Source: Mercenaria mercenaria (Eukaryota; Mollusca; Bivalvia; Venerida; Veneridae). From it: a stretch of 64,000 nucleotides of DNA. Below, piece after piece: positions 43,625 through 55,289 of the stretch. The stretch lies in the NCBI RefSeq assembly GCF_021730395.1, contig NC_069361.1, positions 77,323,001 to 77,387,000 of the forward strand, in the 5' to 3' direction. Made by a program: the position numbers and the translations under genes. Position 1 is the first letter of the stretch. Each line of letters starts with the position of its first letter. Under the pieces are notes generated by a model. That model searched no databases. It had not been told where the DNA came from and was given only the letters and a program-made list of their open reading frames with translations.

Positions 43625-44245
43625 AGTTCCAGTTATTATACTTACTCTTACGTAGGACTTAATATTATACATAGTGGGTAATTATGTCGTACATAGAAGT
43701 TAGTTAGTCGTACGTATAGGAGTTAGTAAGTCGTATGTAAGATTTATTATGTCGTATGTATGTGTTAGTAAGCCCTACAATGATATTTCTTATGGTCTAC
43801 GTAGGAGTAAGTTAGTTCTACATAAGAGTAAAGCGTATGCAGGATTACTTTGTCGTACGTAGGACTTAGTTAGTCATTTGTAGCAATTAGTATGTAGTGC
43901 GTAGGAGTAATTATGTCGTACGTAGGAGTTTCAAAAAATATAAAACCTAGTAGGCAAAAGTTATCGAATCATACGTACGGGTTAATAAGTCGTAAATAAG
44001 TTATTATGTCGTACGTAGGAGTAATGAAGTCGTATGTTAGAGTGGTCAAGTCGTACGTATAAGTTATTTTGTCCTGCATATGAATTGTTAAGTCGTACGT
44101 AGGTGTTAGTAGGTCGTATGTTTGTGTTAGTAAGTCGTATACATGTAGGGGTGAGTAAGGCGTTTGTAGGATAAGACGCACAAGAGTTATGTGTCCACGT
44201 AGGAGTTACTTAGTTCGGAGTCGTACCGTCGTACGTAGGACACGT
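43625..44245. repeat. Degenerate 28-30-bp minisatellite, 'gtcgtacgtaggagttagta'
   Basis: About twenty units of the form 'taagtcgtacgtaggagtta' with many substitutions. The minus frame 43969-44181 reads the units as TYDLLTP-type repeats and is not a gene. The unit holds the palindrome 'gtac' or 'cgtacg'. Confidence 0.85.
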
Positions 44246-44860
44246 CCTATAAATATATCTGCTGTCATATTCAGATAGTCTAATATCTGTCTAGTAGGGC
44301 CTATATATTCAACATGCAAACTGTGAGGGAAATCAATACTGAATGGCTACATGTTAGCTACTATACTTAACATCTGGTGCGAGATGGCACGTTTAAGGTT
44401 TTGCAGTATATCACAAAACAACAGAAATTGAACAACATCTTGACAAACAACTCATCTGTCCAATACAATGTTCTGTCCCATAGAATTGGATTCTTGAAAT
44501 ATTCTAAAGGAGTTGCCCCCCTTAAAAATGCCATTTGTAATGAAATAAATGTAAACAATTGTCAAAAATGATGTTTTACCTAGTTATGTTAAGTTTAAAC
44601 ACTGGTACAGTGTTGCAAATGCATCAAAACGAAGACATGTAACAGCTTTTAAAAATGGTGAGTTTTTAAAGGCTCTGAACTGTCTAGAAGTGTGGCTCCT
44701 TCATGCAGCCCCCTTTCCGGAATTCAATACATATATGAGTAAATTGACATTGGTTTTGTAGAATAATATACATGTTTTATATGCTGTGTAATTTTCATGC
44801 AAAACAATGCTTTCTTTCTATGATTTGTTGATGTCTCCGAAACATGGACCTAACTCAGGG
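44245..44860. other. No firm feature
   Basis: Opposite-strand 63-64-codon frames overlap at 44367-44571. Neither shows a family signature or splice signals. Confidence 0.35.
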
Positions 44861-44861
44861 C

Positions 44862-45352
44862 CGGTTCCAGAAAAAATTGACTGGGGGGGGGGGGGGGGGG
44901 CGCCTTTGCCTATGTTAGGGGATTCAGGGGGTCTTCCCCTGGATTTTTTTTTAAATACAGGTATGAAATGGTATCCTCAGGTGCATTTATTGGTGGGTGT
45001 ACTCCCGTCGTGTTAGGGGTCATGGGGCTCTCCCCCTGGAAATTTTTGAAATACAGGCATGAAATGGTGGCCTCTGGTGCTTTTTTAGGTCTAAAATTTG
45101 TGGTATTGTAAGGGTACGTTACTCCCCTCTTGATTCGGTGGTCATGGGGCTCACCCCCGGAAAATTTGATATACAGGTATAAAAAGTGGCCTCTGGTGTT
45201 TTCTGGGTCTAAATTTTGAGAAAAAAATATTCCTTTGCCAAAATAGTAGGGTGAATCTTTGATGAGTATATGATTATAGGTCACTTCTCAGCCAACTGGG
45301 GGGGGGGGGGGGGGGGGCACGGGCCCCCTCGGTCCGACCCTGGACCCGGGCC
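44862..45352 (+). mobile_element. G/C-tract element, copy C
   Basis: 'ggccggttccagaaaaaatt' to 'cggtccgaccctggacccgg', with 17-base G-tracts near both ends and three internal 'caggtatgaaatggt.gcctc' phrases. Same family as copies A and B (24880-26105). The start resembles the reverse complement of the end over about 13 bp (ggccggttccag / ggcccgggtccag). Confidence 0.8.
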
Positions 45353-45359
45353 ATCTAAC

Positions 45360-47415
45360 TCTTAAAAAATGTACGTTTGGCATTGTGTTTAAAGTAACCT
45401 GACATATAGCACTATATGACGAATAGATTATAAATGTATAATTTTTCACGGCTGTCGAGTTGAATGCATTTTAAAAAGCATAAACCTACTAACCTAGTAC
45501 ATGGATGCGATTACATATGACGAGTAATTAAATAACATTTTGAACTGGATATACTACAAATATCTTAAGAAAATCAAGTACTTGTTAATATATTTCCGCA
45601 TAAATTCTTCTATGGTTGAACGAATAAACATTACCTGACAAGATCCGTTTTTTTTTTTTGAATAGTTTGATTATCCAAAAAGACATCTAAAGTTGATAGA
45701 TAATTAAACTGTTCACAAATACACAATTTTTACTTCCTTTCAACATCACGACTAACATTGCCTTTATTTTTGTCGATACAGTCAGTAACAGATGTTGTTA
45801 TTTATTATGCGCGTAGCCAGTTGGGGCGCGTGACTGGTGTGATCCCAGTTTCGACTAAATTTGTCATTTTCATTCTGTTGCAATTTGTGTGGTTCATTTT
45901 CTTTTATCTAACTGAAATACTTGATCTTCTTAAACGCCCTATGCATAGCATTATTAAAATAGGACATGGCTTTAATCAGATTGCATTTTCCTTATACTAT
46001 TTCCTGCAATCCTTCCGCCACTATTTAGACAAAACATAAAATTATTTATTGCCTTGTCACATGTGAAATTAAATTGTCCAAAATTCTAAATGTATTCTAG
46101 GGAGACGGGGAGTTCTCCTATTAATGCTACGCATTGGATTTTGAAAAGTGAAGGTAAAAGATTTTTTTTAAATCTATATTTATCCTGGGATAACGGGTTT
46201 ATAATTTTAATGAGAAAGTGAGAATTAGTTGTTTTTCCTATTTTTCCATTAGATATTGAAAAGCGTCAGTAAGGGGTATCGGAGGTAAACTGTCTTAATT
46301 ATAAAGCTTTATATTTAACAATCGATACGTATGTCTTTCTCTATGGTGTATTGGTCAAGAACGCGGGAAAATATTTATTGCCGCGGCGGCACGGGTTCGA
46401 GTGATTTTTTCTCGATTTCACATTTTTAAAGATAGTTAGAAGCTAAATCTCATGTTCTTATGTTCAAAATATGAAGAAATTTTTATTCTAAAGAAAAAAT
46501 ATTTTAGTAAAAATCTGAGTCCAGTCCCTTTTAACCAGACACTTGTTGAAACGAGTCGTATGATTGGCTCTAATAAAGATAGATTGGCGGAAATGAAAAT
46601 AGCAATATTACACTATTACACAGAAAGATGAATCATCAGGTCTAACTTTTAGGAAGTAGTTTGATTGACGTTTACTACATGGCATCAGAATTTTGTTTTA
46701 ATTTGCACAGTTTCGCTTTGAAATTTTTGTCTTATCAGTCCAGTTTGATGAATATAGAATGGTCATTTACCGCAAACTGTGAACAGGTGATTTATATAAT
46801 ACGTCATGTTATAATATAATTTAGGCCCCAACCCCTTCCCAATCCAACAGTAAAGGCTCTGATACCAGCCCCGGTGACCTAGATTCAGCTTTGCGAGCTA
46901 GAAACCGTGTAATAAAAGAACTGTTTCAAAAAAAGTTCACACACTATATTAACGCAGTACAGTAATACCCGTATATGCAGTATTTAGTCCATGTCGTCTG
47001 CAAACTTCACAGTTACAAAATAATGTCAACCTTTTTTTTTATCTTTTATTAGGGTTTTTAGTTATTAAAAACGGCCCCTATTACAGACGAGAGAAAATAA
47101 ACAGTTTCACAACTTAATGCCATCCTTTTGAAAGCGGATATACAAAGTTCAAGTAACATTTAGATTTTGAAATCGTTTTATATGTAAGTTTATGGAAAAT
47201 TAAAAATAAAACATTTAATTAAAAATACATTCAAAACAACTTCATTAACTCCAAAATGTAACAGTTCCAAGGTAAACAATGTCAACCAGTCAAAGTCGAT
47301 GTAAATATCTGAGTGGCCAATGAAAACGATTCAAACCAGATAATGGTATTCTCAGTCCACTTGGAAAGTGCAGCAGTTTTACAGAAACGCCTTTCGCCTA
47401 ATACAACTTCCACAT
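45360..47415. other. No firm gene
   Basis: The longest frame (45758-46039, plus) reads a hydrophobic stretch (FVIFILLQFVWFIFFYL) after 'cgatacag', a possible acceptor. It resembles no family I know and has no partner exon. The rest is AT-rich. Confidence 0.35.
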
Positions 47416-47419
47416 TTTG

Positions 47420-47626
47420 TTTAACCTTTAGCCTTCTGGCGGCAAGTAATTTTGCCTTGCGTCCAGTGCAGACCAAAATTAGCCTGCACGTGGCTGATCA
47501 TAGTCTGCACTGTTCGCTATTCAGTCAGTAAATTTTCAGTGAACACCCCTTCGAATAATAAATGGTATTGCCAAAATTGAATGATGGACCAGTCCAATTT
47601 AGAAATTTAGGAGGGTAAAGGTGAAA
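47420..47626. mobile_element. 'tttaacctttagcct' MITE-like repeat
   Basis: Inverted ends 'tttaacctttagccttct' and 'aggagggtaaaggtgaaa', with 'gtctgcactgttcgctattc' and 'cacccct' inside, as I recall from clam genomes. No open frame of its own; frames at 47282-47531 overlap it by chance. Confidence 0.7.
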
Positions 47627-47772
47627 GATCCAGGAGTTATTTCAGCTCTATAGAAAATGTTTAAACTTATGTACTGAAAACATGTCCGAGGACTACTGCA
47701 CAAGATCTACTGACTAAAGCGATACGTTCTTTTTATGAAATTGATAAATATAATCTGACGATATGTAATAAA

Positions 47773-47830
47773 CACTTATTGACTGGCTTGTCGGTCAATA
47801 GTCAAAACTATTACTCCCATACTTATAGCT
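47773..47830. mobile_element. Half copy of the 34444 MITE
   Basis: 'cttattgactggcttgtcgg' followed by 'tcaatagtcaaaactatta' matches the left half. The right half is not recognisable. Confidence 0.45.
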
Positions 47831-48039
47831 ACGCACCTGATGCGGTCAGAGTACAACATTGAGTGAGAACGAATTAGCTTTTACGTATTATTGAAATGAA
47901 TGAATAGCCACGTTTAATAACACAAGCCATCATGCGTGCATTTCATCCCTTATTACAAGCATATTTTTAAACAATTCCCAATTGTTTTAGGCGGCGTCAA
48001 GCGTAAATCCAGGTGCACGCGTTGTCTAACATAAACATG

Positions 48040-48310
48040 GTGGCAGATTTCCGACATTTTGTTATTTTGTTCTGTTGCCGCGACACAACCACAAACATTG
48101 CCCCGCCGAACGTCGTTATGGTGCCCCACAAACATCGCCCCGTCGAACGCCGTTATGGCGCCCCGACAAATGGCGTCGCCCCACCCAACGTCGCCCCACC
48201 ATACGTCATCCCGACGGAAGTCACCCCGCCGAACGTCGCCGCACCGAACGTTGTCCCGCCGAATGTCGCCTCGCCAAACGTCGCTCTACAAAACGTCGCC
48301 CCGTCTGACT
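48040..48310 (+). repeat. 15-bp minisatellite (APPNV units), left arm
   Basis: Units of 'gccccgccgaacgtc' in about 14 copies from 48100. The 15-bp period keeps all frames open, and one frame (48013-48330) reads the pentapeptide APPNV. A leader 'ttttgttattttgttctgtt' precedes it. The same leader and units appear inverted at 48975-49235. Confidence 0.85.
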
Positions 48311-48975
48311 TGGGTTTTGCATGCTACTAGCTGTATAACTGAGGAAATACGAAAAGATTTCTTTACGAATGTTAAAGTAACTGCTCAAAAAGTTCTTATA
48401 TGATTCCAGGCAAGTGTAACATTGACCTTCAGGCAAGGATCTGGTGTTTGCCCGCGACAATCCATAATAAAGTATTTTTCCAATCTACAACAAGATTATA
48501 ATCTCGATCAATCATAGTGCTCTCAGTCTCGTATTTCATGAAAAAGTTCGTGCAATCTTGTTTTTTAAAATCGTATCACTAACGGACTCACATGGATTGA
48601 AGGTCAGGGATGGGGGTGAGGTCGTGCAGGAGAGGTTTTGATTTGATTTAAACATATTATAGTCATTTCTTTTATGACAGCATATACAACGTACATATAA
48701 AGAACATACACAAAACATTTTAGGAAAGGTAAAATGGTTGGACAACAAGTTCATCTAACATTAGTAAAGGAGAATTTATATTATTGACTGCATTGTACTC
48801 TTATGAAAAAAATGACAAAATGTATTTGAAAGAAAACGAAGCTAAGCTAAATAAACAACAGCAATGTAGGAGAAGTGGGTCAGAGTGAGCAATTTCCTCT
48901 GGTAACACATCATTAGGAACTAACAAATATACCAGAATTATTCAAAATCGATACAACCATGTCCTTCCGGAAGAC
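48310..48975. other. Spacer between the inverted minisatellites
   Basis: AT-rich, no recognised gene. The frames listed here read repeat edges or anonymous DNA. Confidence 0.4.
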
Positions 48976-49235
48976 GATAAACGACAATGTGCAGGGCGAC
49001 GTTTGGTGGGGCGATATTTGGCGGGGCATTATTCGGCAGGGCAAAGTTTTGCGGGGCGACGTTTGATGAGGCGACATTCGGCAGGGATTGGCGATTTTCG
49101 GGGCGATGTTTGGCGGGGTAACGTTCGGCGGCGCGAGTTTGGCAGAGAGACGTTCGGCGGGGCGACATAACGACGTTTGTCGTTTTGACGGTGCGACAGA
49201 ACGAAATAACGAAAAGGTACAAATTAGCCACTATA
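48975..49235 (-). repeat. 15-bp minisatellite (APPNV units), right arm
   Basis: Inverted, diverged counterpart of 48040-48310. The minus frame 48938-49285 again reads NVAPQN.. and PPNIAPPNV, after the leader 'ttcgttatttcgttctgtcg'. Confidence 0.8.
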
Positions 49236-49239
49236 CGTA

Positions 49240-50155
49240 AAGCACAATACAACGCACGATATTTGAAAAATGATATCGCATACACTGACGATTTAGTAAG
49301 TCAAAAATATAGCGATTAATCTTTAAATACTCGAACATGCGCATGATTCACTTCAAACATGAAATCATTGGACTCTATAATACTTTTTTTTCTGTGAAAG
49401 TCATTAATTGTAGGCTACGAATACAAATTAATATAAAACTTTTTTGGACGAAATTCTTTTGATCTACCTGATAATTAATACGCGATTGTTTTTATAAACA
49501 ATTAACAGTGCATTTTGTATAAAGCACTGTTCATTTCTAACAAATTTTGAATTTAAATAGCATGACTATCAAAATTTTCGACAATACGTACAATAATTCT
49601 CAATATTTTACATTTTTGTCACACTATCTGCAAGTTGGATGGCTTATGCCCTGCATGGTATCTGTAAGCTTAATGTCCCGCCCCATTTGATCCGTTGATC
49701 ATTCATAAAGAACACATAAAGATATAGCAATATTGAATAGAAGTTATTTTTGTTCAATAAAAGTCTGTCTTAAAGTAATTTCAAATAGAGGATATTGAAT
49801 GAGTGTAATTATTGATCAATTTATATTGAAATTGGATACTTCGTTTGTAATTATTTCAAAGTTATTGATGTATATTAGGCATTGCCTATGAAAAATAAAG
49901 ATATAAAAATGTGTTTCCTTATATCATTTCAATGGAAGATTAAGTTCAATTACAGTCTGCACGTCAGATTAATTGAAAGTCCTTAAATGGGTAAAACATT
50001 CAGCTTACAGAACAACCTTGACATTGAACCGATATGGTTGAAATTGTATGAGGTCTTTAAGAACATTTGTGCTAGACGGAGAGGTCACGAGATAATGCCT
50101 CTTTGACCTTTGGTTGACCTTCCCACAAGATGGACTGTTGCATTCTGCACGTTAC
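49240..50155. other. No recognisable feature
   Basis: AT-rich with no long frame and no recognised repeat. Confidence 0.4.
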
Positions 50156-50159
50156 GCCT

Positions 50160-50395
50160 ATACTATTATAGGTCATATGGCGACTTTCAAGCTTTTGACG
50201 GTGGAGGGGGCTCCTCCTGGCATTCTCTCAGAATCAGGGAACACCTAGACAGAACCACTCGGACCTTCCATGGCTTCCTCACAAGACACATGAAAGAATT
50301 CTGCACCCCATGAGAGGTTTTAATCCCAAAACAATGAGGAGTAAGTGATTCGAAGTCTGCGGCCTTTTCCACTTGGCCACTGAGGTCCTTCAGAC
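50160..50395 (-). mobile_element. tRNA-headed SINE
   Basis: On the minus strand, 'ggacctcagtggccaagtgg' starts a tRNA-like head, followed by a degenerate B-box region and the body with 'gaggaagccatgga' and 'gtcgccatatgacc'. I recall this body as a common molluscan SINE. Frames at 50110-50432 are artefacts. Confidence 0.6.
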
Positions 50396-50569
50396 GTTTT
50401 TTTTGAAAATTGCTACATATACTTAAGTCCATACATCGGGATGTTTAACATACCGCAGTCGACTTGATAAGAAGACACAAAGAAAAACAAAACGTTCAAA
50501 TTCTTAGTTAAGATCTTTAAGAGGTACATATTTGAATTCGTAATACTGCGTCATTCCTAAAGGTCTGAG

Positions 50570-50790
50570 TGAAGTTAAAGGCATCTGACGTCATTGCCTG
50601 AAAATATACGCAACTTTAACGTCAGTTTGACGTTGTTCACCCTAACAACAACTGACGCCAGTATTACGTCTTGAAGCGCTCCGCCCAGAGAATAGCAGCA
50701 ATGTTTGAATCGCAGATAGAGCATAGATATTGAATTTAACTTGGAAAACGTTGGAAAAAAATCCAGCAAGTTTGTATGTTTGTGTGTTTT
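50570..50790 (+). repeat. Dispersed repeat with 'gacgtca' motifs, copy 1
   Basis: 'cgtcagtttgacgttgttca', 'aacaactgacgccagtatta', 'tcttgaagcg' and 'aatagcagcaatg' recur in the same order at 56690-56850, ending in 'ccagcaag' or 'ccagcagg'. Spaced TGACGTCA-like sites are conspicuous. Family unknown to me. Confidence 0.55.
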
Positions 50791-51067
50791 AATTCTTTCT
50801 GTCGATATTCTCTATTGCATGTAAAACACCATCTTATTTAGTTAGTAGAACGACCTACCATCAGGTCGACATGACATAAACTGATTATGTAACAGCAAAT
50901 GTTGACTTATCCATTTAAACTGCTGTTGATAATGATTACAACAGGAGCGGTGTCATAAAAGTTTTTATTTTATGATTTTTTCTTCTAAATGTTGTTGGAT
51001 ACACACAAAGAACTAAAGATCATAATGGATCTTATTTTCAAAGTATTTGTTTTTGTTTTGTTAAGTT

Positions 51068-51160
51068 AAAGTCGCACCGACTCAATTCAGGTCATATGGC
51101 GACATTCCAGCTTTGATGGTGGAGGGAGACCCCAGCTGCTCCTCCGTGCATTATTACAAA
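51068..51160 (-). mobile_element. Partial SINE related to 50160-50395
   Basis: 'gtcgcaccgactcaattcag' and 'ggtcatatggcgacattcca' match the tail end of that SINE family. The tRNA head is missing. Confidence 0.5.
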
Positions 51161-51659
51161 ATGTTATCTTTTAAAAGAAGTTTAGGCTATAGCCTTTTGA
51201 AATTGATATGGGTAGGTTATAAAAAATATGTAGCAATTTGGGGTTTTTGAATTATTTCAATTGTCACATAAGTTGCTGGGCAACCATATCATTTGTGCAT
51301 ACCTATTGTTTTAACTTAGAAATATTAAAAAAAATAAAGTTAAATTATATTTTTTAAACAGGTGATATTTCCAAATTATATACTTTTTTGCAATGAGAGT
51401 GATTTTAACAGAAAATCTAAATATAGCTCGGGAATATATGACAGGTGCTTCCTGGAACTAGAAATTTAAAGCAGGATGATCAGGAAGGGATAAAATTTTG
51501 AGGAAATGGTGATTTGAAAGATGAGTTTATCTTATTTATTTTTAAAATGTGCCTGTTTTTGTTAGACCGTCGGGAACACATGATGCCAGGATACTGTCAT
51601 TTGTGATCGTCATGTTTCCCTCGTCTGTCGTTGCCCGTCGTGCGATGTGCGTCGTCAGC

Positions 51660-52065
51660 AATACTACTAACACTCACATCTCAATCATCTTCATGAAACT
51701 TGGTCAGAATGTTACCAACAATAAAAAAACTTTGGGTTAAAAACTAGGTTACTACATCAATTAATGTGAAAACAATGTTAACACTCTATAGACCACATTT
51801 TCTACTTGATCTTTATGAAACTGTTTCAGATCGATTGTCGCTACGAAATTTAGGTGAAGTTTAAAACTGGGTTCCTTGAGATAAAAAACTAGATTGGTAA
51901 GGCAAATTGACTACCTTTTCTTCTTGATCTTCAAACTGCCTCGCCAGGATGTTTGTCTGCATGAAATCTATGTCAAAAACTGGATTTCCTGATTTCAAAA
52001 ACTATAGGTCACTAGGTCAAAATATAGAAAACATTATCAAAACTTTAAAGACCACATTTTCTACT
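51660..52065. repeat. Diverged copy of the 145-bp family
   Basis: 'cttcatgaaacttggtcaga', 'aaaactaggttactacatca' and 'gttaacactctatagaccac' match the 1-900 array. About three degraded units. Confidence 0.75.
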
Positions 52066-52074
52066 TGAAAACAT

Positions 52075-52200
52075 ATAATTTTGTCGTATTGGCGGGCTTA
52101 TTTGTCGTTCCGGCATGTTGGCGTTTAAGGTGTCCGCGCCAGAACGAAATGGCAGAAACCAGCCACCATAGAAACCCCATGCATAGCCTTTATAATTTTG
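52075..52200 (+). repeat. Fragment of a 'ttgtcgt..ggcggg' repeat
   Basis: 'ttgtcgtattggcgggctta' and 'gtccgcgccagaacgaaatg' resemble the leader style of the 48040/49235 repeats. It is probably a fragment of the same broad family. Confidence 0.4.
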
Positions 52201-52259
52201 CTAAGTTTAATTTGCTGGGTAAATTTTATACTTGTGCAATTTCATTCTATTGTTAAATA

Positions 52260-53955
52260 CTGTTGGTATACGAACATAATGCGGGAGTATTTTCAATATA
52301 TACAGGTATTTATCACTTTGTATGTGCTTTTTTACCACCAGAAAATAAAAACATATCTTTAGTAAGTCTAGGTATTTATTCTGTGCAATATGGATGTTTT
52401 TAACTGTGAAATAAGCAAGCGAAATGCTTAGGTGAAGGTCGGGACATCTTTTATTTGTGATTTGCCACGTTGAAAAGAACAACTTAGTCGATGTTTTTTT
52501 TTTGCGCGGAAAAGTTGATGTTTGTATAACTTAGAGTCACTTCCGGGAAAGGTCCCAAATTTGACTTTCACTGAAAGAAGAACCCATTGTTTTTCGTATA
52601 CAAATATTCAATGATTATCAACAAAGCATCTTAGTGGCAAAAGTGATATTTTTTACGTGTGTGGTAATATGTTTATTCGTTAGGATAAAAAGATGATTCT
52701 AGATTCGGAAAGCTGAATGACATGATTTCCGAAGTGAGGGTATAAGGTCTGAGAATTAGAGTACGAAAGAATAAGTGTTTGCTTTCATCGCTCTACAAAT
52801 TTATTGATTATATCGCTAAAAGTAAAGGACTTTTTCAACAGTTCTTGAAGTCTTAAAGTTTGCACTGTTTTGAATTTAGATACTTCAGACGTGTAGTTAT
52901 TATATATATGTACCCTTACATGTAAAATATACTTGAAATATCTCATTTGCTCTAATTTTGAATCATAATGACTTGGCTATTGTCAAGAAAAGTTACTCTC
53001 TAGATTTTCTTTGAATGAGATTTTACACATAATCAGCGCATATTTTTTTAATTCTGAAAAACTTAAAAAAATATCAAACGAATGTCCATTTTTGTAAGTC
53101 CTGTAAATGGCGTTACATTGACAAGTACGTGTACAAAAGGATTCACTGAAAATACGCGCGCACATATACGTATTGAAATGTTAGTTTAAACAGTATTTTT
53201 ATTCAAATAAGCATAACATGATACAACATTTCTACAATTATTTTTTTTTGAAATAAGGATTAGGAAAAAAGTTACAATGTAACTTATCGTGTCCTACTTC
53301 TATAGTTGAAATGTTAACATTATTATTTGGTATCATCCCATTAAAGAAGCACCTTCCGAATACGATTGAAAATCAAAGACAACGAATAGATTTCACCGTG
53401 TACGCGTGCGAAATCTCTATACAAAATGAAAAGCATCTTCTGGTATTTGTCAAACCAATTTAGTCTTAGCTTAGCCTTTTAAACTTCACGTAAATCTAAA
53501 TTTTTATGATATTTATGTTTGCTAGTATATTTTGAACATGTACGCCGAAACTTGAGCAAGACTGTAGTTTTCTGAAATTTGGAATAAACAATGAAATCAT
53601 GCACCTACGAGTACCCATACAAGTATGAAAACACAGACAGTCCAATAAAAGGGCAATTATGTAAGTAGATATAGTAAGCGGCAGCTAATAGAAAACTGGT
53701 TAAAATAATTGTTGTGAAAATGGTTTGTTTGCAGGTTTAAGCCAAGGAGAAAGACCTCAGTCTGTAAAGTTCGTAAAATGTATTTATAAATGTTGCCATT
53801 TGCTATATCGACAATGGGCAGGAATGAATCGAATATCTCAGATAATGGTTGTTAATGTAATAAATTGTTATTTTCTGTATACTATAATTTCTGGTCTGAA
53901 ATTATGAGTTTAAGATATACCAAAGACTTGGTGGATAACATATGTTGCTTCATTT
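52260..53955. other. No firm feature
   Basis: AT-rich. The frame at 53725-53907 follows 'tttgtttgcag', an acceptor-like sequence, but no donor or family supports an exon. Confidence 0.35.
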
Positions 53956-53959
53956 AGTC

Positions 53960-54400
53960 TTCTTGCAGCTTTTTTTTTCACGGAAATAGCTGATATTGAC
54001 GGGGTACAGAGATGGCTGCTTTTACTTCCTTTTTGCAGAACTTGCTGATAATTCAAGCAGATTTTACATATGTCTTGTGAAATGGCATTATCGCTAATAA
54101 TGTCTTCTGTTTTTACATATTTCTTGCAGAAATGCTAATCGTGCCATATGTTTTGCAGAAATAATAAAACACGTCTATATTTACATATTCGTTGAAATTC
54201 TAATATTGTGACTATTTTTACATCGGCCTTCTAGAAATAGGTTAAAATGTTTCCAAATGCAATAATCATATTTCTCTCAGAAATGCTGATATGTTCGGTA
54301 TTTCTTGCAGAAATGACTTGATGCCTGTTATGTTCATATTACATGTTTAAAGAAATGGCTACACTTTATGTCGTGCAATAATGGCTAATGTTGTCTTCAT
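53960..54400 (+). repeat. Degenerate array of 'tttcttgcagaaatggctgat' units
   Basis: Units near 54041, 54127, 54153, 54279, 54307 and 54350 carry 'ttgcagaaatg'-like cores spaced at roughly 25-45 bp. Each looks like a 3' splice site followed by a start-like ATG. It is the diverged sister of the array at 57990-58290. Confidence 0.6.
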
Positions 54401-54404
54401 ATTT

Positions 54405-55270
54405 ATGTCTCCTTCGGGGAAGTTTGCTCATGTATGTCCATCTGTCCGCCGATCCGTATGTCCGCACCCACATTATGAGTTTATTTGACAGCGAGGACAA
54501 CAGACTAGAGGTTAGGGTTAGTACGTTTTGCGTTCATGCGACTTATTGGTATTTTGCTGCATTCTTATATGGCTTTTAGGCCGATTTATGAATCTTTTAG
54601 CATGAAAGAACGTTCGTGCGTCCATGCGTCCGTCCGTCGGCAAACATTTAGGTTTCAAAACAATCATCAGAGAATACAAAGGCCAACATAGTCAAGATTC
54701 ATAGAATGATTGTATGTGTTCAGAGGATAAAACCTATTATTTCAGAGGCTAGTAAGCCAAAGATCAGTGTCAAAGTTGCCTCTTAGACTGAAAGTACTTG
54801 CCGATAACTAACTGGAGAAAGGTTACTTGGACATTTAATGGGGTGATTACTTTCGGTCACTATTATTGATTGGTTAATAAGTCAAGGTCAATAGGTCAAT
54901 GTTACAGTGATAGCAAGATGAAAACGGTTACTGATCAGTAATTATAGAACAATTTTGGCCTATGACTATCATAGGATGATTGGCTATGGTCAGAATATGA
55001 CCTCCTCTGTTTTGGGGCGTCAGTAGATCAAAGTTAAGGGTCACAGCGACATCGAGAATGAAAACAATTTCCAATTAGTAACTGAAGCATCCTTTGGTCT
55101 TAAACTGTCAAACTTTATGGGATCATTGTCTGTAGTTAGAAAACTAACTATTAGCGATGCAGTATGTCAAAGGTCTAGGTCTTAGTGACATTGAGACGCA
55201 ATTATTCATTATTAGCTAGGAAATGCCTGATGACATGAACATCAAAAGTCATACCATGGTTGTTTACCAT
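54405..55270. repeat. Diverged bivalve tandem repeat
   Basis: Opens 'tatgtctccttcggggaagt' and 'gtccatctgtccgccgatcc', an edge like that at 41428. It is followed by about four units of 170-180 bp with 'gtcaaggtcaataggtcaat', 'agtaactga' and 'ttatgggatcattgtctgta'. Non-coding. Confidence 0.65.
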
Positions 55271-55289
55271 CAGTAGATGACCTGTAGGA

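Noticed and set aside
45758-46039. Membrane-protein exon
   Set aside because: Hydrophobic because AT-rich. No partner exon or family resemblance.
48013-48403. Gene for a proline-rich pentapeptide-repeat protein
   Set aside because: The 15-bp period opens all frames at once, and an inverted copy does the same on the other strand. No splice or start context.
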